DNA from: CAWGCE01 sp964480915
GTDB lineage: Bacteria; Planctomycetota; Planctomycetia; Pirellulales; Pirellulaceae
Reading direction: 5' to 3'
Length of the DNA: 64,000 bases
NCBI GenBank assembly: GCA_964480915.1
Contig: CAYZRS010000021.1
Span: forward strand, 1-64,000
The notes under the pieces are model-generated. The model was not told the origin of the DNA, made no database searches, and saw nothing but the letters and a program-made list of their open reading frames with translations. This document shows, one piece after another, positions 53,698-61,865 of the stretch (its first letter is position 1; every line of letters starts with the position of its first letter). The position numbers were made by a program, and so were the translations under genes.

Positions 53698-54990
53698 GTG
53701 GCAAAAACTATCACGCTCGTAGCTGCCTATCTGTTTTGCGTTCACACGGCGCTACTCGCCGAAGAGTTCAGCGTCTTAATCGGCGGCGAAATTGGAGGAG
53801 AGGATGTCGTAGCAGAGTATGCGATCGACGGAGCGTTCGATTCTATCTTTACTCCGGTACTGCCTGACGCTGGCGACGATGTGGCTACTCTCTCGGTCGT
53901 AAACAATGGTTTTTTTACATTCGTCTATGAGGACCACATCGTTAACGACATCTCCCGACGATACACTTTCAATCCTCGCGGAGACCTTTTGAGAGTTCGA
54001 TCCATATTGTTCGAAGGACCATTTAAATTTGAAACGGATTCAACGGGCCAAATATTTCAATCCGACTTTGGTAACCGCATCACAATTTGGGACCGCGACG
54101 GAAATTTCTCTGGCACATTCGCAGGTGAAGGTCTCGCAGACGCCGACCAACACGGGAACATCTTCGTCGCAAGCAATGACGGTTCAATACATTCCATACG
54201 CAGATACTCTCCAGATGGAATGCTCGTCGATGAGCTAATCGTGCCCTTCCCAGTCGGGGCAGTCACGATAGACGAACAGAGTAATGTGCTGTACGTGAAC
54301 GATACAAATGGTGAACGCTTGGTGCCTTTCGATATATCAGGAACTTCACTATTACAGCTGCCAAATAGCGTTCCCGTCGAAGGGTTTCTCTTTGACTTAG
54401 ATTATCACGAACCGACTGACAGCTTCTTTTACGTAAATTTTGGAAGCGGCATTCGTGCGAACAAGAACGGCGGCATCATCACAAGGTATTTCGGCATGGA
54501 TGATGTTTTGTCGATTTCCGTGGTACCGTTAATTCCGGCGGGAGATTTTGACTTCGATGGCAACCTAAACTGCGACGACATCGATGCACTTGTTGCTGCC
54601 ATCGTGGCGAGCGATAACGACGCCGCATTCGATCTGACAGGTGAGGGCGTTGTTAATGGTGGGGATTTGGAAGAATGGCTTTCACTCGCCGGCGATCGGA
54701 ATCTTGCGTCAGGCAATTCTTACCTGGAGGGCGACGCGGATCTCAGCGGGAGCGTGGATGGCAACGACTTTCTCATCTGGAATGCTAACAAGTTCACCAG
54801 TAATCCATCATGGTGCAGTGGTGATTTCAATCACGATGGTGAAATCAATGGTACTGATTTCGTTATTTGGAATGGCAACAAATTCGAATCATCAGACTTG
54901 CTTGCTGTTCCTGAATCGGTATTTCCATTGGGAATGTTGGCCTTCCTTGCTGTTGCCCGGCGGATTTCTCACCAAGTTGCACTTTCCTGA
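53698..54990 (+). CDS. Secreted protein with dockerin-like repeats and PEP-CTERM-like C terminus
   Basis: The open frame begins at 53497 but that part runs through the attC site, so I start at the GTG at 53698 after a GGAGA element; it gives a signal peptide (VAKTITLVAAYLFCVHTALL, cleaved after AEE). The middle ~280 residues are repeated beta strands of an NHL-like propeller (TIWDRDGNFSGTFAGEGLAD, YSPDGMLVDELIVPFPVGAV). The C terminus has dockerin-like calcium loops (DFDFDGNLNCDDIDAL, GDADLSGSVDGNDF, GDFNHDGEINGTDF), WNANKFTS and WNGNKFES repeats, then VPESVFPLGMLAFLAVARR, which reads as a PEP-CTERM-like end. It shares this tail with the 12746 metalloprotease. Confidence 0.75.
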   Translation: MAKTITLVAAYLFCVHTALLAEEFSVLIGGEIGGEDVVAEYAIDGAFDSIFTPVLPDAGDDVATLSVVNNGFFTFVYEDHIVNDISRRYTFNPRGDLLRVRSILFEGPFKFETDSTGQIFQSDFGNRITIWDRDGNFSGTFAGEGLADADQHGNIFVASNDGSIHSIRRYSPDGMLVDELIVPFPVGAVTIDEQSNVLYVNDTNGERLVPFDISGTSLLQLPNSVPVEGFLFDLDYHEPTDSFFYVNFGSGIRANKNGGIITRYFGMDDVLSISVVPLIPAGDFDFDGNLNCDDIDALVAAIVASDNDAAFDLTGEGVVNGGDLEEWLSLAGDRNLASGNSYLEGDADLSGSVDGNDFLIWNANKFTSNPSWCSGDFNHDGEINGTDFVIWNGNKFESSDLLAVPESVFPLGMLAFLAVARRISHQVALS

Positions 54991-55012
54991 CAACAGCTCC
55001 TCCACACACACG

Positions 55013-55039
55013 CGGAAGAACAATGAGATGCACCGGAGC
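55013..55039 (+). repeat. Left half of a second attC-like site
   Basis: cggaagaacaatgagatgca with ccggagc following nearly repeats the left arm of the 53517 attC (aacaatgatatgcaccggag). It lies 20 bp after the 53698 gene's stop, as a cassette attC would. I see no matching right arm in the next 200 bp, so it looks truncated. Confidence 0.4.
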
Positions 55040-55051
55040 TGTACATGGTGT

Positions 55052-55498
55052 TTACCCTTCCAGCAGCATTTCCAGTTGCGCCAGAGCTCTCCACGCAACC
55101 TTAGCCGCGTGCAGTGCGCCATCGGTGTCTACTTCATCGCGCTGCAACACGTGACGAACAGTGTAAGCATGCGGGTCACCGATCCAAAGCGCGTCAGACA
55201 AGCCGTAGAGCTGCAAGAGAACGCTTCCGATATTGAACAGGTGGGCGCCCTTCCCTGGGCTCTTCATCGTGTCCGGCGCAAGCGACACCGACTCCCACCA
55301 GTTCACGAATTGCTGTCGCGCCCAGCCCGGGTGCTCTGGGCATAGCCACTGCGAGGCGATCTCAATGGATAGGCTCCAACTCGCCAGACTCAGCCGAGCC
55401 AGTTGCCACCACTCCAGCGAAGCGCGTGACGATCGGAATCCCCTCGAAATAGAACTCGACAACGAAATCGCGACGACCGGGGACCCTGGGGCTGGCAA
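55052..55498 (-). CDS. Hypothetical protein, paralogue of a fragment at 57.7 kb
   Basis: The 148-residue frame is convincing from about 55360 down: ASQWLCPEHPGWARQQFVNW, then HLFNIGSVLLQLYGLSDALW, and YTVRHVLQRDEVDTDGALHA as a repeat-like end. The last ~37 residues match a fragment at 57728-57838. There is no ATG in the good part; upstream (above 55362) the coding character moves to another frame (the 55362-55595 ORF). A real gene with a frameshift around 55362 is likely. No known family; small helical cytoplasmic protein. Confidence 0.4.
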   Translation of the reverse strand: MPAPGSPVVAISLSSSISRGFRSSRASLEWWQLARLSLASWSLSIEIASQWLCPEHPGWARQQFVNWWESVSLAPDTMKSPGKGAHLFNIGSVLLQLYGLSDALWIGDPHAYTVRHVLQRDEVDTDGALHAAKVAWRALAQLEMLLEG

Positions 55499-55595
55499 TC
55501 ATCGTCAGACTACCATCACAGTCGCACGGGATCGAAAACGAGGGAGAGAGGCAGCTACACCCCGTCTCACATCCAATCAGACGACCATGGGGCAC
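55362..55595 (-). CDS. Possible N-terminal half of the 55052 protein (frameshifted)
   Basis: 77 residues from a GTG at 55595, with good coding character: CEPTGCSCLSPSFSIPCDCD-like Cys cluster (CETGCSCLSPSFSIPCDCDG) and ASPRVPGRRDFVVEFYFEGI. Its stop at 55362 overlaps the 55052 frame. Joining the two gives about 180 residues. It is also in frame with, and 36 bp after, the 55632 stop, so read-through cannot be ruled out. Low confidence that it is a separate gene. Confidence 0.3.
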   Translation of the reverse strand: MPHGRLIGCETGCSCLSPSFSIPCDCDGSLTMIASPRVPGRRDFVVEFYFEGIPIVTRFAGVVATGSAESGELEPIH

Positions 55596-55631
55596 ATCGA
55601 ACGTGATCTGCTTTGATTCACCAGCCGGGAC

Positions 55632-56468
55632 TTAGATTACTGGGTATCCATAGCTAGACACGAGCACCAGAGCGACCGAGGCCGCAATGAGCCCCTTCCG
55701 TCGCCATGCGAGGGCGAGAACCAAGCAGAGGACAACAATCGACCCGACGGCATACGGTAGATTGCTTTTCGGCCGAGCGTAGTTCGATGGCGGAATTACC
55801 CCGCGCTCTTCGATGTCGAAAAATGACGCTGGCTTGTTGCATGGCTCAGGCCGACTTGCCGTCACCGTGACCGGGCCGCTTCTTAGCTCCCTTGGGTAGA
55901 TGGTGTCGCCGTGGTATCCAGTGGATCCGCTGTAGCTCCCCTTTGGGGTGTCAATTCTCCACTCGACAACTCGCCAGTGATTAGCCGACTCGGCCGTGAC
56001 CGTGATCGTGTTACCCTTTGGCTTGCTAAATACTATCTCGTAGCGACCATCGCCCAAGTCCCGCATAGTGGCATCGGGATACAATTCCCGAGGAAATTCG
56101 TAGAGAGGAACCCCGATCCCATCCTTCAGGAACAGCGAACAGCTTGCTAGGTACGGAGCCCGAAAGCGTGAGGCCTGCTCATCAGCCTTAGCTGAGCCGT
56201 GTGTTAGTGATTCAATGCGGCCGTCTCGGGTGGCGTATCCGTAGCGCCCATTCGATCCGACTGCGAGCCCGTTCAACTCGGTCAGAAACCGCCCGTCCCG
56301 ACCGAAGAACGCTACCGACTTGCCGTTTACTTCGTAGCTGCCCTGCTTTTCAGACATGGCGGTGAAGTTGCTGCGCCAAGCCGGAATCACTTCGGACCAA
56401 ATTCGTTCGTCTGCGAACAAAAATCCTGGGAACAGCAGTAAGATCAAAACGGCAAGTCGGCGGTTCAT
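55632..56468 (-). CDS. Secreted protein with two C-terminal membrane segments
   Basis: 278 residues. Signal peptide MNRRLAVLILLLFPGFLFAD with the stop of the Cys-rich remnant (AAAGAGGTAA) acting as ribosome site. A mixed alpha/beta region follows (YEVNGKSVAFFGRDGRFLTE, RYEIVFSKPKGNTITVTAES); near the end are two hydrophobic helices (YAVGSIVVLCLVLALAW and LIAASVALVLVSSYGYPVI). Not a family I recognise. It sits in the accessory region between gene remnants. Confidence 0.6.
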   Translation of the reverse strand: MNRRLAVLILLLFPGFLFADERIWSEVIPAWRSNFTAMSEKQGSYEVNGKSVAFFGRDGRFLTELNGLAVGSNGRYGYATRDGRIESLTHGSAKADEQASRFRAPYLASCSLFLKDGIGVPLYEFPRELYPDATMRDLGDGRYEIVFSKPKGNTITVTAESANHWRVVEWRIDTPKGSYSGSTGYHGDTIYPRELRSGPVTVTASRPEPCNKPASFFDIEERGVIPPSNYARPKSNLPYAVGSIVVLCLVLALAWRRKGLIAASVALVLVSSYGYPVI

Positions 56469-56471
56469 TGG

Positions 56472-56717
56472 TTACCTCTTTAACGGGAATTCAATCTTGA
56501 TTTGGCAGCTGCTACACCCGGCCCGCTGCCCGTAGCGCCACTTAACCTCACAAGACTTGCTTGCCTCATCGCAAGTGCCGCTGTCGCAGTTATTGCCCCA
56601 ATACTGACCCTCGCCGTATATTGGAGCCGGCGCTTCGAACTGCCTCAATAATCTAGAATGCCCTGCTCTGGTGGCAATATTACTGATTCCTAGTGTCTCC
56701 TCTTTAAAGCACGCGTG
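56472..56717 (-). pseudogene. Start-less Cys-rich reading frame
   Basis: 81 open codons on the minus strand with coding character: LGISNIATRAGHSRLLRQFE, APAPIYGEGQYWGNNCDSGT, CDEASKSCEVKWRYGQRAGC, SSCQIKIEFPLKR. It has five Cys near the end but no ATG or GTG start; upstream is a TGA (56718-56720). I read it as the surviving C-terminal end of a larger protein. It stops 4 bp before the 56468 start, so the two were probably translationally linked. Confidence 0.45.
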
Positions 56718-56781
56718 TCACCCAATAAGATATGTGTAAGTCACGCGTGTGATGTTGAATCCAGAGAGGGAGGTGTGCCCA

Positions 56782-57675
56782 ATGCGAATTGCGGTCCTCA
56801 TACTATTCGTTTGCATTCGCCCTGGTTTCGGTCAACGTACAAATCTGCTGGAAAGGGCCAAGCAGGAGCTCGACTACATACCGAACAGCAAGCTGGGTGC
56901 CGAAGTTGTGCGGTGGCAGGATCAGATTTCGCCACTGTACGATCAATGGTTCAATGTCGCCTTCAAAGTGCGTGGTGGTGCCATTCGTATTGAACAAGCT
57001 GTCGAGAAACGCCGCGTGAAGTCTGAAGAAGACACGACGTCTAGTCGTTACGGCGATGACTCAAAAACTAGTGACCGAAAAACGGAAGAAGAAATAGAAC
57101 GTATCTCGACATATGTGAACGTGACTCCTAATCGCAACGTTGACGGCTTGAGATATTGGTATGACTTCAATCCGCGGGATGTGGCTCAGATAAGCGGTCT
57201 GCTTTATCGTTCTGACGGAACACAGCTGGAAGTACTCTCCGAATGGAAATTGCACCAACCGAACGGTGTAAGTGTAGTCTTCGACGAGGAAACCGTGCCG
57301 ATAGTTATTGCCAACTACCAGAAAGGTAAACTGGACGGTTACTGTTGCCTTTTCAAAGATGGTCACCCGTACTTTGCGGTGCTTTATCGCAAGGGACGGG
57401 TGACTGACGAATACGGCTTCAACGGATTCCATTGGAAAGAATGCACAGAGAACAAATTGGACGCTGTGATTGAAGCTCGTTCGCAATTGAACAACGTCAT
57501 AGAGCAACGACTAGCACCCGTGTTCGATACTGCCTGGGGTCAAGCCGGCATGGTGACCAAAGCGAAACGGAGGGGACGATCGCTGCAATTTCAGTCGAAC
57601 CAGCAGCTCCAGAATGCCCAAAGAAACTCCGCGATGGGGGCTGCCCATGCTCGGCAACGAGCCGGTCGTCCCTAG
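56782..57675 (+). CDS. Secreted protein of unknown function
   Basis: I start at the ATG at 56782 after a GGGAGG site, giving a signal peptide (MRIAVLILFVCIRPGFGQRT). The ~297-residue product is hydrophilic: QDQISPLYDQWFNVAFKVRG, a Lys/Glu-rich region (KRRVKSEEDTTSSRYGDDSK), then a beta region (ISGLLYRSDGTQLEVLSEWK, GYCCLFKDGHPYFAVLYRKG). The end is Gln/Arg-rich. It reads as a secreted orphan in the accessory region; no domain identified. AT-richer than its neighbours. Confidence 0.55.
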   Translation: MRIAVLILFVCIRPGFGQRTNLLERAKQELDYIPNSKLGAEVVRWQDQISPLYDQWFNVAFKVRGGAIRIEQAVEKRRVKSEEDTTSSRYGDDSKTSDRKTEEEIERISTYVNVTPNRNVDGLRYWYDFNPRDVAQISGLLYRSDGTQLEVLSEWKLHQPNGVSVVFDEETVPIVIANYQKGKLDGYCCLFKDGHPYFAVLYRKGRVTDEYGFNGFHWKECTENKLDAVIEARSQLNNVIEQRLAPVFDTAWGQAGMVTKAKRRGRSLQFQSNQQLQNAQRNSAMGAAHARQRAGRP

Positions 57676-57727
57676 CAGATCCCGTAGCATCCAGCCACTT
57701 GATCGAGAGCCAAGAATGCCGATCCCT

Positions 57728-57838
57728 TCACTCTAACAACGATTGAAGTCGCGCCAGAGCTGTCCTAGTGGCGTGCAATACGCCGTCACTGTCGGCTTCA
57801 TCTCGCTTCAGCACAATCGCCTTAACCATCCAGTCTTT
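57728..57838 (-). pseudogene. Fragment paralogous to the end of the 55052 protein
   Basis: About 36 codons: DWMVKAIVLKRDEADSDGVL then HATRTALARLQSLLE and stop. It matches HVLQRDEVDTDGALHAAKVA in the 55052 protein: the shared pattern is VLxRDExDxDGxLHAxxxAxxxLxxLLE. No start is visible. The 57676-58170 interval otherwise shows no gene. Confidence 0.5.
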
Positions 57839-58170
57839 TTCTGAATCAGTGCTGCCTCCGCTTCGTGCCTGCGCAACTCAAACAGAGAAATCATCGCTTG
57901 GAATCTCTTTCCAATTGGTGGGTGGGCCGATTGGGGCTTCGGGGCTTCTCCATTTTCGCATGGAGCGAAGGCGCCGTCCTAAGTGACGATACGACTGTGG
58001 CCAACATCGTGCCTCCAGCGGTAAAGGCCGGCTGCGTGCGCGTGAACGGGGGCATCCCGGTGGTTGCATATTAGCAAGGGCTAATATAAGGTATCGCTCA
58101 ACTGGGACTGCCATCGGCTGCTTCGATTGGTGGAACGAAACTCAAAACGAGAGCCGGGAGACTTTGAAAA

Positions 58171-58803
58171 ATGGACTACAGCAACGCTTTGGGAATCGAA
58201 TATCGTGTCGTCAAGGAGGCTGAGTATCTAGGTCAGCCGGTGCGGGTCGTTAGCGGGGCACGCACATTTGAAGCTGAGATTGAGGAGGTGTGGGACGCGC
58301 TTACCAACGCGGAACGCATCGCCCGTTGGTTCGCACCGATTTCCGGAGCATTGAAGTTGGGCGGTCGCTATCAATTGCAAGGGAACGCCGGAGGCGAGAT
58401 TACTCGGTGTGACGCCCCGACCGCTTTTGATATCACGTGGGAGTGCGGCGGAAATGTGAGTTGGGTGACGGTGCGGTTGGAGTCGGTCAAAGCGGGAGCT
58501 CGCTTGACTTTAGAGCATCTGATCGGCAAGGACGAAGCGAGTGAAGAGCACTGGAGAAAGTATGGTCCAGGTGCGACCGGCGTCGGGTGGGAGCTTGGGT
58601 TTCTGGTGCTGGGGCTTCATTTAGAAAGCGGACAACCTGTGCTTGAAAGCGAGACCAACGCTTGGTGTACGACGCCGGAGGGAAAGTCGTTCATCAAGCA
58701 GTGTGCCGGCGAATGGGGCCAGGTCCATGTCCAAGCCGGCGAAGATCGTGCTGTGGCCGAATCGATGGCGTCAGAAACCGGGGCGTTTTATTGTGGCGAA
58801 TAG
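58171..58803 (+). CDS. AHSA1-type SRPBCC-domain protein
   Basis: 210 residues. The ATG follows a GGGAG ribosome site. The Bet v1/SRPBCC fold of the AHSA1 (Aha1-like) family is seen: RTFEAEIEEVWDALTNAERI, ARWFAPISGALKLGGRYQLQ, ITRCDAPTAFDITWECGGNV and LTLEHLIGKDE, ending in a hydrophobic C-terminal helix (GVGWELGFLVLGLHLESGQP). It likely binds a small hydrophobic ligand or a protein in the cytoplasm. The ArsR-type gene follows 7 bp later; together they form the common AHSA1/ArsR pair. Confidence 0.88.
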   Translation: MDYSNALGIEYRVVKEAEYLGQPVRVVSGARTFEAEIEEVWDALTNAERIARWFAPISGALKLGGRYQLQGNAGGEITRCDAPTAFDITWECGGNVSWVTVRLESVKAGARLTLEHLIGKDEASEEHWRKYGPGATGVGWELGFLVLGLHLESGQPVLESETNAWCTTPEGKSFIKQCAGEWGQVHVQAGEDRAVAESMASETGAFYCGE

Positions 58804-58810
58804 GATCAAG

Positions 58811-59167
58811 ATGAAGAGCCAAGGCGCGATGCGAGCATTTGCCATTCTCAGCGACCCCGTGCGACGGCGAATCCTCGAAGACCTATCGGTTCAAGAACGG
58901 TCCTCGGGTGAAGTTGTGGCGACGGTCGGTCAAGAGTTCGGCATCTCGCAGTCAGCCATCTCTCAGCATCTCAAAGTGCTGAGGGAAAATCGATTTGCGA
59001 ACGTGCGCGTCGACGGTGCACGGCGTGTTTACTCGCTGGAGCCAAGTGGTTTGCAGGAAATTGATCAATGGCTGGCACCGTTTCGACAATTCTGGCAGCC
59101 CAAGTTCGAAGCGTTAGCGGAAGAGGTGCAGCGAGGGGAAAAGAAGGGGCGAAAAAAGAAAAGATGA
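58811..59167 (+). CDS. ArsR-family transcriptional regulator
   Basis: 118 residues from the ATG at 58811, with AGGAT upstream, beginning 7 bp after the SRPBCC stop. Winged helix-turn-helix: FAILSDPVRRRILEDLSVQE, SSGEVVATVGQEFGISQSAI, SQHLKVLRENRFANVRVDGA, RRVYSLEPSGLQEIDQWLAP. No ArsR metal-binding Cys pair is seen. The usual partner is an SRPBCC gene; here it likely represses the pair. Basic C-terminal tail (KKGRKKKR). Confidence 0.9.
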   Translation: MKSQGAMRAFAILSDPVRRRILEDLSVQERSSGEVVATVGQEFGISQSAISQHLKVLRENRFANVRVDGARRVYSLEPSGLQEIDQWLAPFRQFWQPKFEALAEEVQRGEKKGRKKKR

Positions 59168-59358
59168 TTTCAGCGTTGGAAGCCGGCTTCCGTCCGGGGC
59201 CATGCTTAAGCGCTGGCCTTGATTCTAGGCTGTTTCGGAACGTCGCCGGTGAACCATGGCGTTCCGGCGCGTGGTCAGCGGGGACGCCTGAGGGGCCACT
59301 CGCTGTGATCGCCCGACGCATTGTCTTCCCGCTAATTGGGGCCTGCGTCTGTGCCGCT

Positions 59359-61122
59359 TTAAATGGTCTGTTCTTGTTCGACGCCAGATGTCCTCAGTTT
59401 GCTGATCGGGTCGTCCAGGATGAGGATGTCGAACTCGAAGCTGTTGCCCGGTAGCCCTGCGTTGTCGATATCGCCCGCTTCGACTTTGACGAAACTCGCG
59501 AAGAGGACTTTGGTCGCCGTGCCGGCAGCGCCTAAGGAGATCACGTCGTTACCGCCATATGTTCTGAAATTCGCTTTCCCGCGAAAGTCTGTTCGGAGCG
59601 TTTGGGTGGGGTCGGTTTCGATCAGTATTTGGTCCTCGTCCAAACCGGCTACGGCTGCGATCTCTTTCTTGACCGACGTCCCGGTCCGAATGTCGACGTT
59701 CTTATTGAAGGCCGAATCGTCAATCTTGAGAATGTCCTGTCCTTGGTTCGATCTAAACTGGAACAGACCGACGACGGCTCCCGAAAGCGTCGTGGTGCTG
59801 CCTCCCGAACCGTGAATGACTTGGAGTTTCTTCGCGACGGTGATGTCGTCGATCGTGAGTGTATCGAATGACGATTCGTACCCAGTATCGGGCAGGAAGA
59901 GATCGGACAGGCTGGCTCGATCGGCGTTTTCCAGCGTCAAATGTCCTGTGAAATCGGTCTCTTCAATGGTCGTTTCCGAGACGCCTCGGCTGGTGTTGAT
60001 ATGGGTCGTGCCGAGGTTGGAGTCTTTGATTGTGATGGTGTCTTCGAGTCGGCCGCCGTTGTAGGAGAGCGCGCCAAGTGTACTCGAAGAGATCTTCAGG
60101 GTCGCATTGTCTCGATCGGCCATGGTCAGCTTGGTCGCTTTTTCGACTTGCGTGGTGCGGAATTCGATGCGCGTTGACCGATCTTGGTTGTTGCTCAATT
60201 CGGCTTCATCTGAATTCGAGAACGTGATCGTTCCTCCTACTTCAGCATCGACGAAATCAACGCCATAGCCAAACGACCCTGCGCCCACGGGTCGGTTTTG
60301 CAGCTCATTAGTCAGCTTGACGTTCTTCTTGATGGTCGTGTCGGCAAAGTAGACGTTGCCATAGCCGTGATTGTTGACGGTGACGCTGCCGAATTCGATA
60401 TCGGAATTGAGCAACCGCAGCTCGCCAAAACTGGCTTCGCCGGGTGTCCCATTTTCAAGAATGATGTTCTTGACTCGATCGACGTTGTCAATTTCGACGC
60501 GGCCCCGGCCGGTGCCGTTCTTGATCTTAATGATGCCATTGCGGATGCGGCTGGTGAGGTTGACCCAATTCTCACCGTCACCGTTCGTAATGGATACGTT
60601 GCCATGCACGCTGCGCCCCGACGTGTTGCTTAACGTTGTCCGGCTGCCACCGTTCCCATTGCGAACGGTGAGGGTTCCGTTGGCATCGTCTCCGACTTGG
60701 GAATTGATGATGTCGACACGATGGAGTCCTGATGATGTGTTTCCGTTTGCGATCCGGATGTGTTTGAAGCCTGCCTGTTCAATCTTGATCGTGTTTCGTT
60801 GAGCACCGCCATCGATGTCCAGTACGCCTTTTTTGTCCTCGAGGAATATGTTGCGGACTTCGACCGAGTCGTTGCCGTCGAGCAGCTCGATCTTGAAGTT
60901 TTTGATCTTTGAGAAATCGGCGTTGAGGTAACTTGCCGTTTGATTGATCGTTGTTCCGTCGAGGCCACTGACACCAAATCCTGAGATTTCGATACTGTTT
61001 GCCTGGCTGTCACCAATGATTCGCAAGTCGGCACCGCTGACGATCACGTCGACCGTTCCGGCGAGCATTTGGCGGGGCTCGAGCGATTCGATGTCGAGGT
61101 CGAGTTCCGTGAGGCATGTCAT
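59359..61122 (-). CDS. LEPR-xLL secreted beta-solenoid-like protein
   Basis: About 587 residues from the ATG at 61122 (MTCLTELDLDIESLEPRQML); the upstream extension lacks coding character. The N terminus carries IESLEPRQMLAGTV, a LEPR-xLL motif. The rest is almost wholly repetitive beta strand with Asn/Gly/Asp turns of ~20-28 residues, like a beta-helix: VDNVDRVKNIILENGTPGEA-style runs, RVDIINSQVGDDANGTLTVR, NGDGENWVNLTSRIRNGIIK. Near the C terminus: GGNDVISLGAAGTATKVLFA. It should be a long extracellular fibre; adhesion or matrix role is inference. Followed (minus) by no close gene. Confidence 0.85.
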   Translation of the reverse strand: MTCLTELDLDIESLEPRQMLAGTVDVIVSGADLRIIGDSQANSIEISGFGVSGLDGTTINQTASYLNADFSKIKNFKIELLDGNDSVEVRNIFLEDKKGVLDIDGGAQRNTIKIEQAGFKHIRIANGNTSSGLHRVDIINSQVGDDANGTLTVRNGNGGSRTTLSNTSGRSVHGNVSITNGDGENWVNLTSRIRNGIIKIKNGTGRGRVEIDNVDRVKNIILENGTPGEASFGELRLLNSDIEFGSVTVNNHGYGNVYFADTTIKKNVKLTNELQNRPVGAGSFGYGVDFVDAEVGGTITFSNSDEAELSNNQDRSTRIEFRTTQVEKATKLTMADRDNATLKISSSTLGALSYNGGRLEDTITIKDSNLGTTHINTSRGVSETTIEETDFTGHLTLENADRASLSDLFLPDTGYESSFDTLTIDDITVAKKLQVIHGSGGSTTTLSGAVVGLFQFRSNQGQDILKIDDSAFNKNVDIRTGTSVKKEIAAVAGLDEDQILIETDPTQTLRTDFRGKANFRTYGGNDVISLGAAGTATKVLFASFVKVEAGDIDNAGLPGNSFEFDILILDDPISKLRTSGVEQEQTI

Positions 61123-61395
61123 GCGATATTTCCAGTGCGATGGGCCGAAGGATGCAGGCGCGAGCCCAGCTGCGGCGTCGGCAGGGAGGGCTCCCCACAA
61201 AAAGGAATGGTCACGCGTCGAAGAATAACGACACCGAACAGGCGCGAATTCGCCAAAATTCCAGTTTTCGTCGGGAGGCGGGTGAATTTCCCGATTTTTG
61301 GGGAGAAGGGAGACCTGCGCGAGGCCTCGCTTTGTCGTCGACGAATGAAAAAAAGAATGACGATCGGATGGACAACGGGGTGTCCGGGCACCTGG

Positions 61396-61854
61396 TTATT
61401 CGATCTCGACAACGAACTGCAAATTATCGCCCTGCGGATCGATTTCGATTTCGAGCCACGTTGTTGCATAGCGGCTTAGCTTCTTATCGACGGGGCGAAC
61501 GTGTTCCAGGTGCGCTTGTGGATTTTCGACGTTGAGAACGGTTTCGGGGAGCACGATCACCTGATGCGGGCCTGCGATGGCGCCGTCGTTCGGCTTGAAA
61601 GTCGTCAGGGAAAACTGTCCATCCGCATCGACGCGTCCTCGCGCCGCGTAAGGGTGCTCACGCGATTTTAATTCGATGCGTCCCCCTTTCAGCGGTGTGC
61701 CATCTTTGAAAACGACCTTACCGCCCGCCGGATAGGCCTTCGGTTGATTCGAGCAACCGGGGCTCAGTGGAAGCAATAACAACAGCAGCCAGGCCAGGAA
61801 AGAGACGGTGCCGCGATGCGGTCGTCGGCTGTGGAGTGTTGCGAAGATGTGCAT
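61396..61854 (-). CDS. Carboxypeptidase-regulatory-like lipoprotein
   Basis: About 152 residues from the ATG at 61854; it overlaps the DUF1559 stop region closely (DUF1559 ends 61866). A lipoprotein signal is present (WLLLLLLPLSPGC, lipobox Cys before SNQP). The mature part is a beta-sandwich: GGKVVFKDGTPLKGGRIELK and GRVDADGQFSLTTFKPNDGA are the carboxypeptidase D regulatory pattern. In planctomycetes this small lipoprotein usually follows a DUF1559 gene, as here. Role unknown; envelope. Confidence 0.82.
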   Translation of the reverse strand: MHIFATLHSRRPHRGTVSFLAWLLLLLLPLSPGCSNQPKAYPAGGKVVFKDGTPLKGGRIELKSREHPYAARGRVDADGQFSLTTFKPNDGAIAGPHQVIVLPETVLNVENPQAHLEHVRPVDKKLSRYATTWLEIEIDPQGDNLQFVVEIE

Positions 61855-61865
61855 CGGGAAGCGAA

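Noticed and set aside
58041..58075. cccggtggttgcatattagc as the missing right arm of the 55013 attC
   Set aside because: Only 9 bases match the first attC's right arm, the rest differs, and it is 3 kb away.
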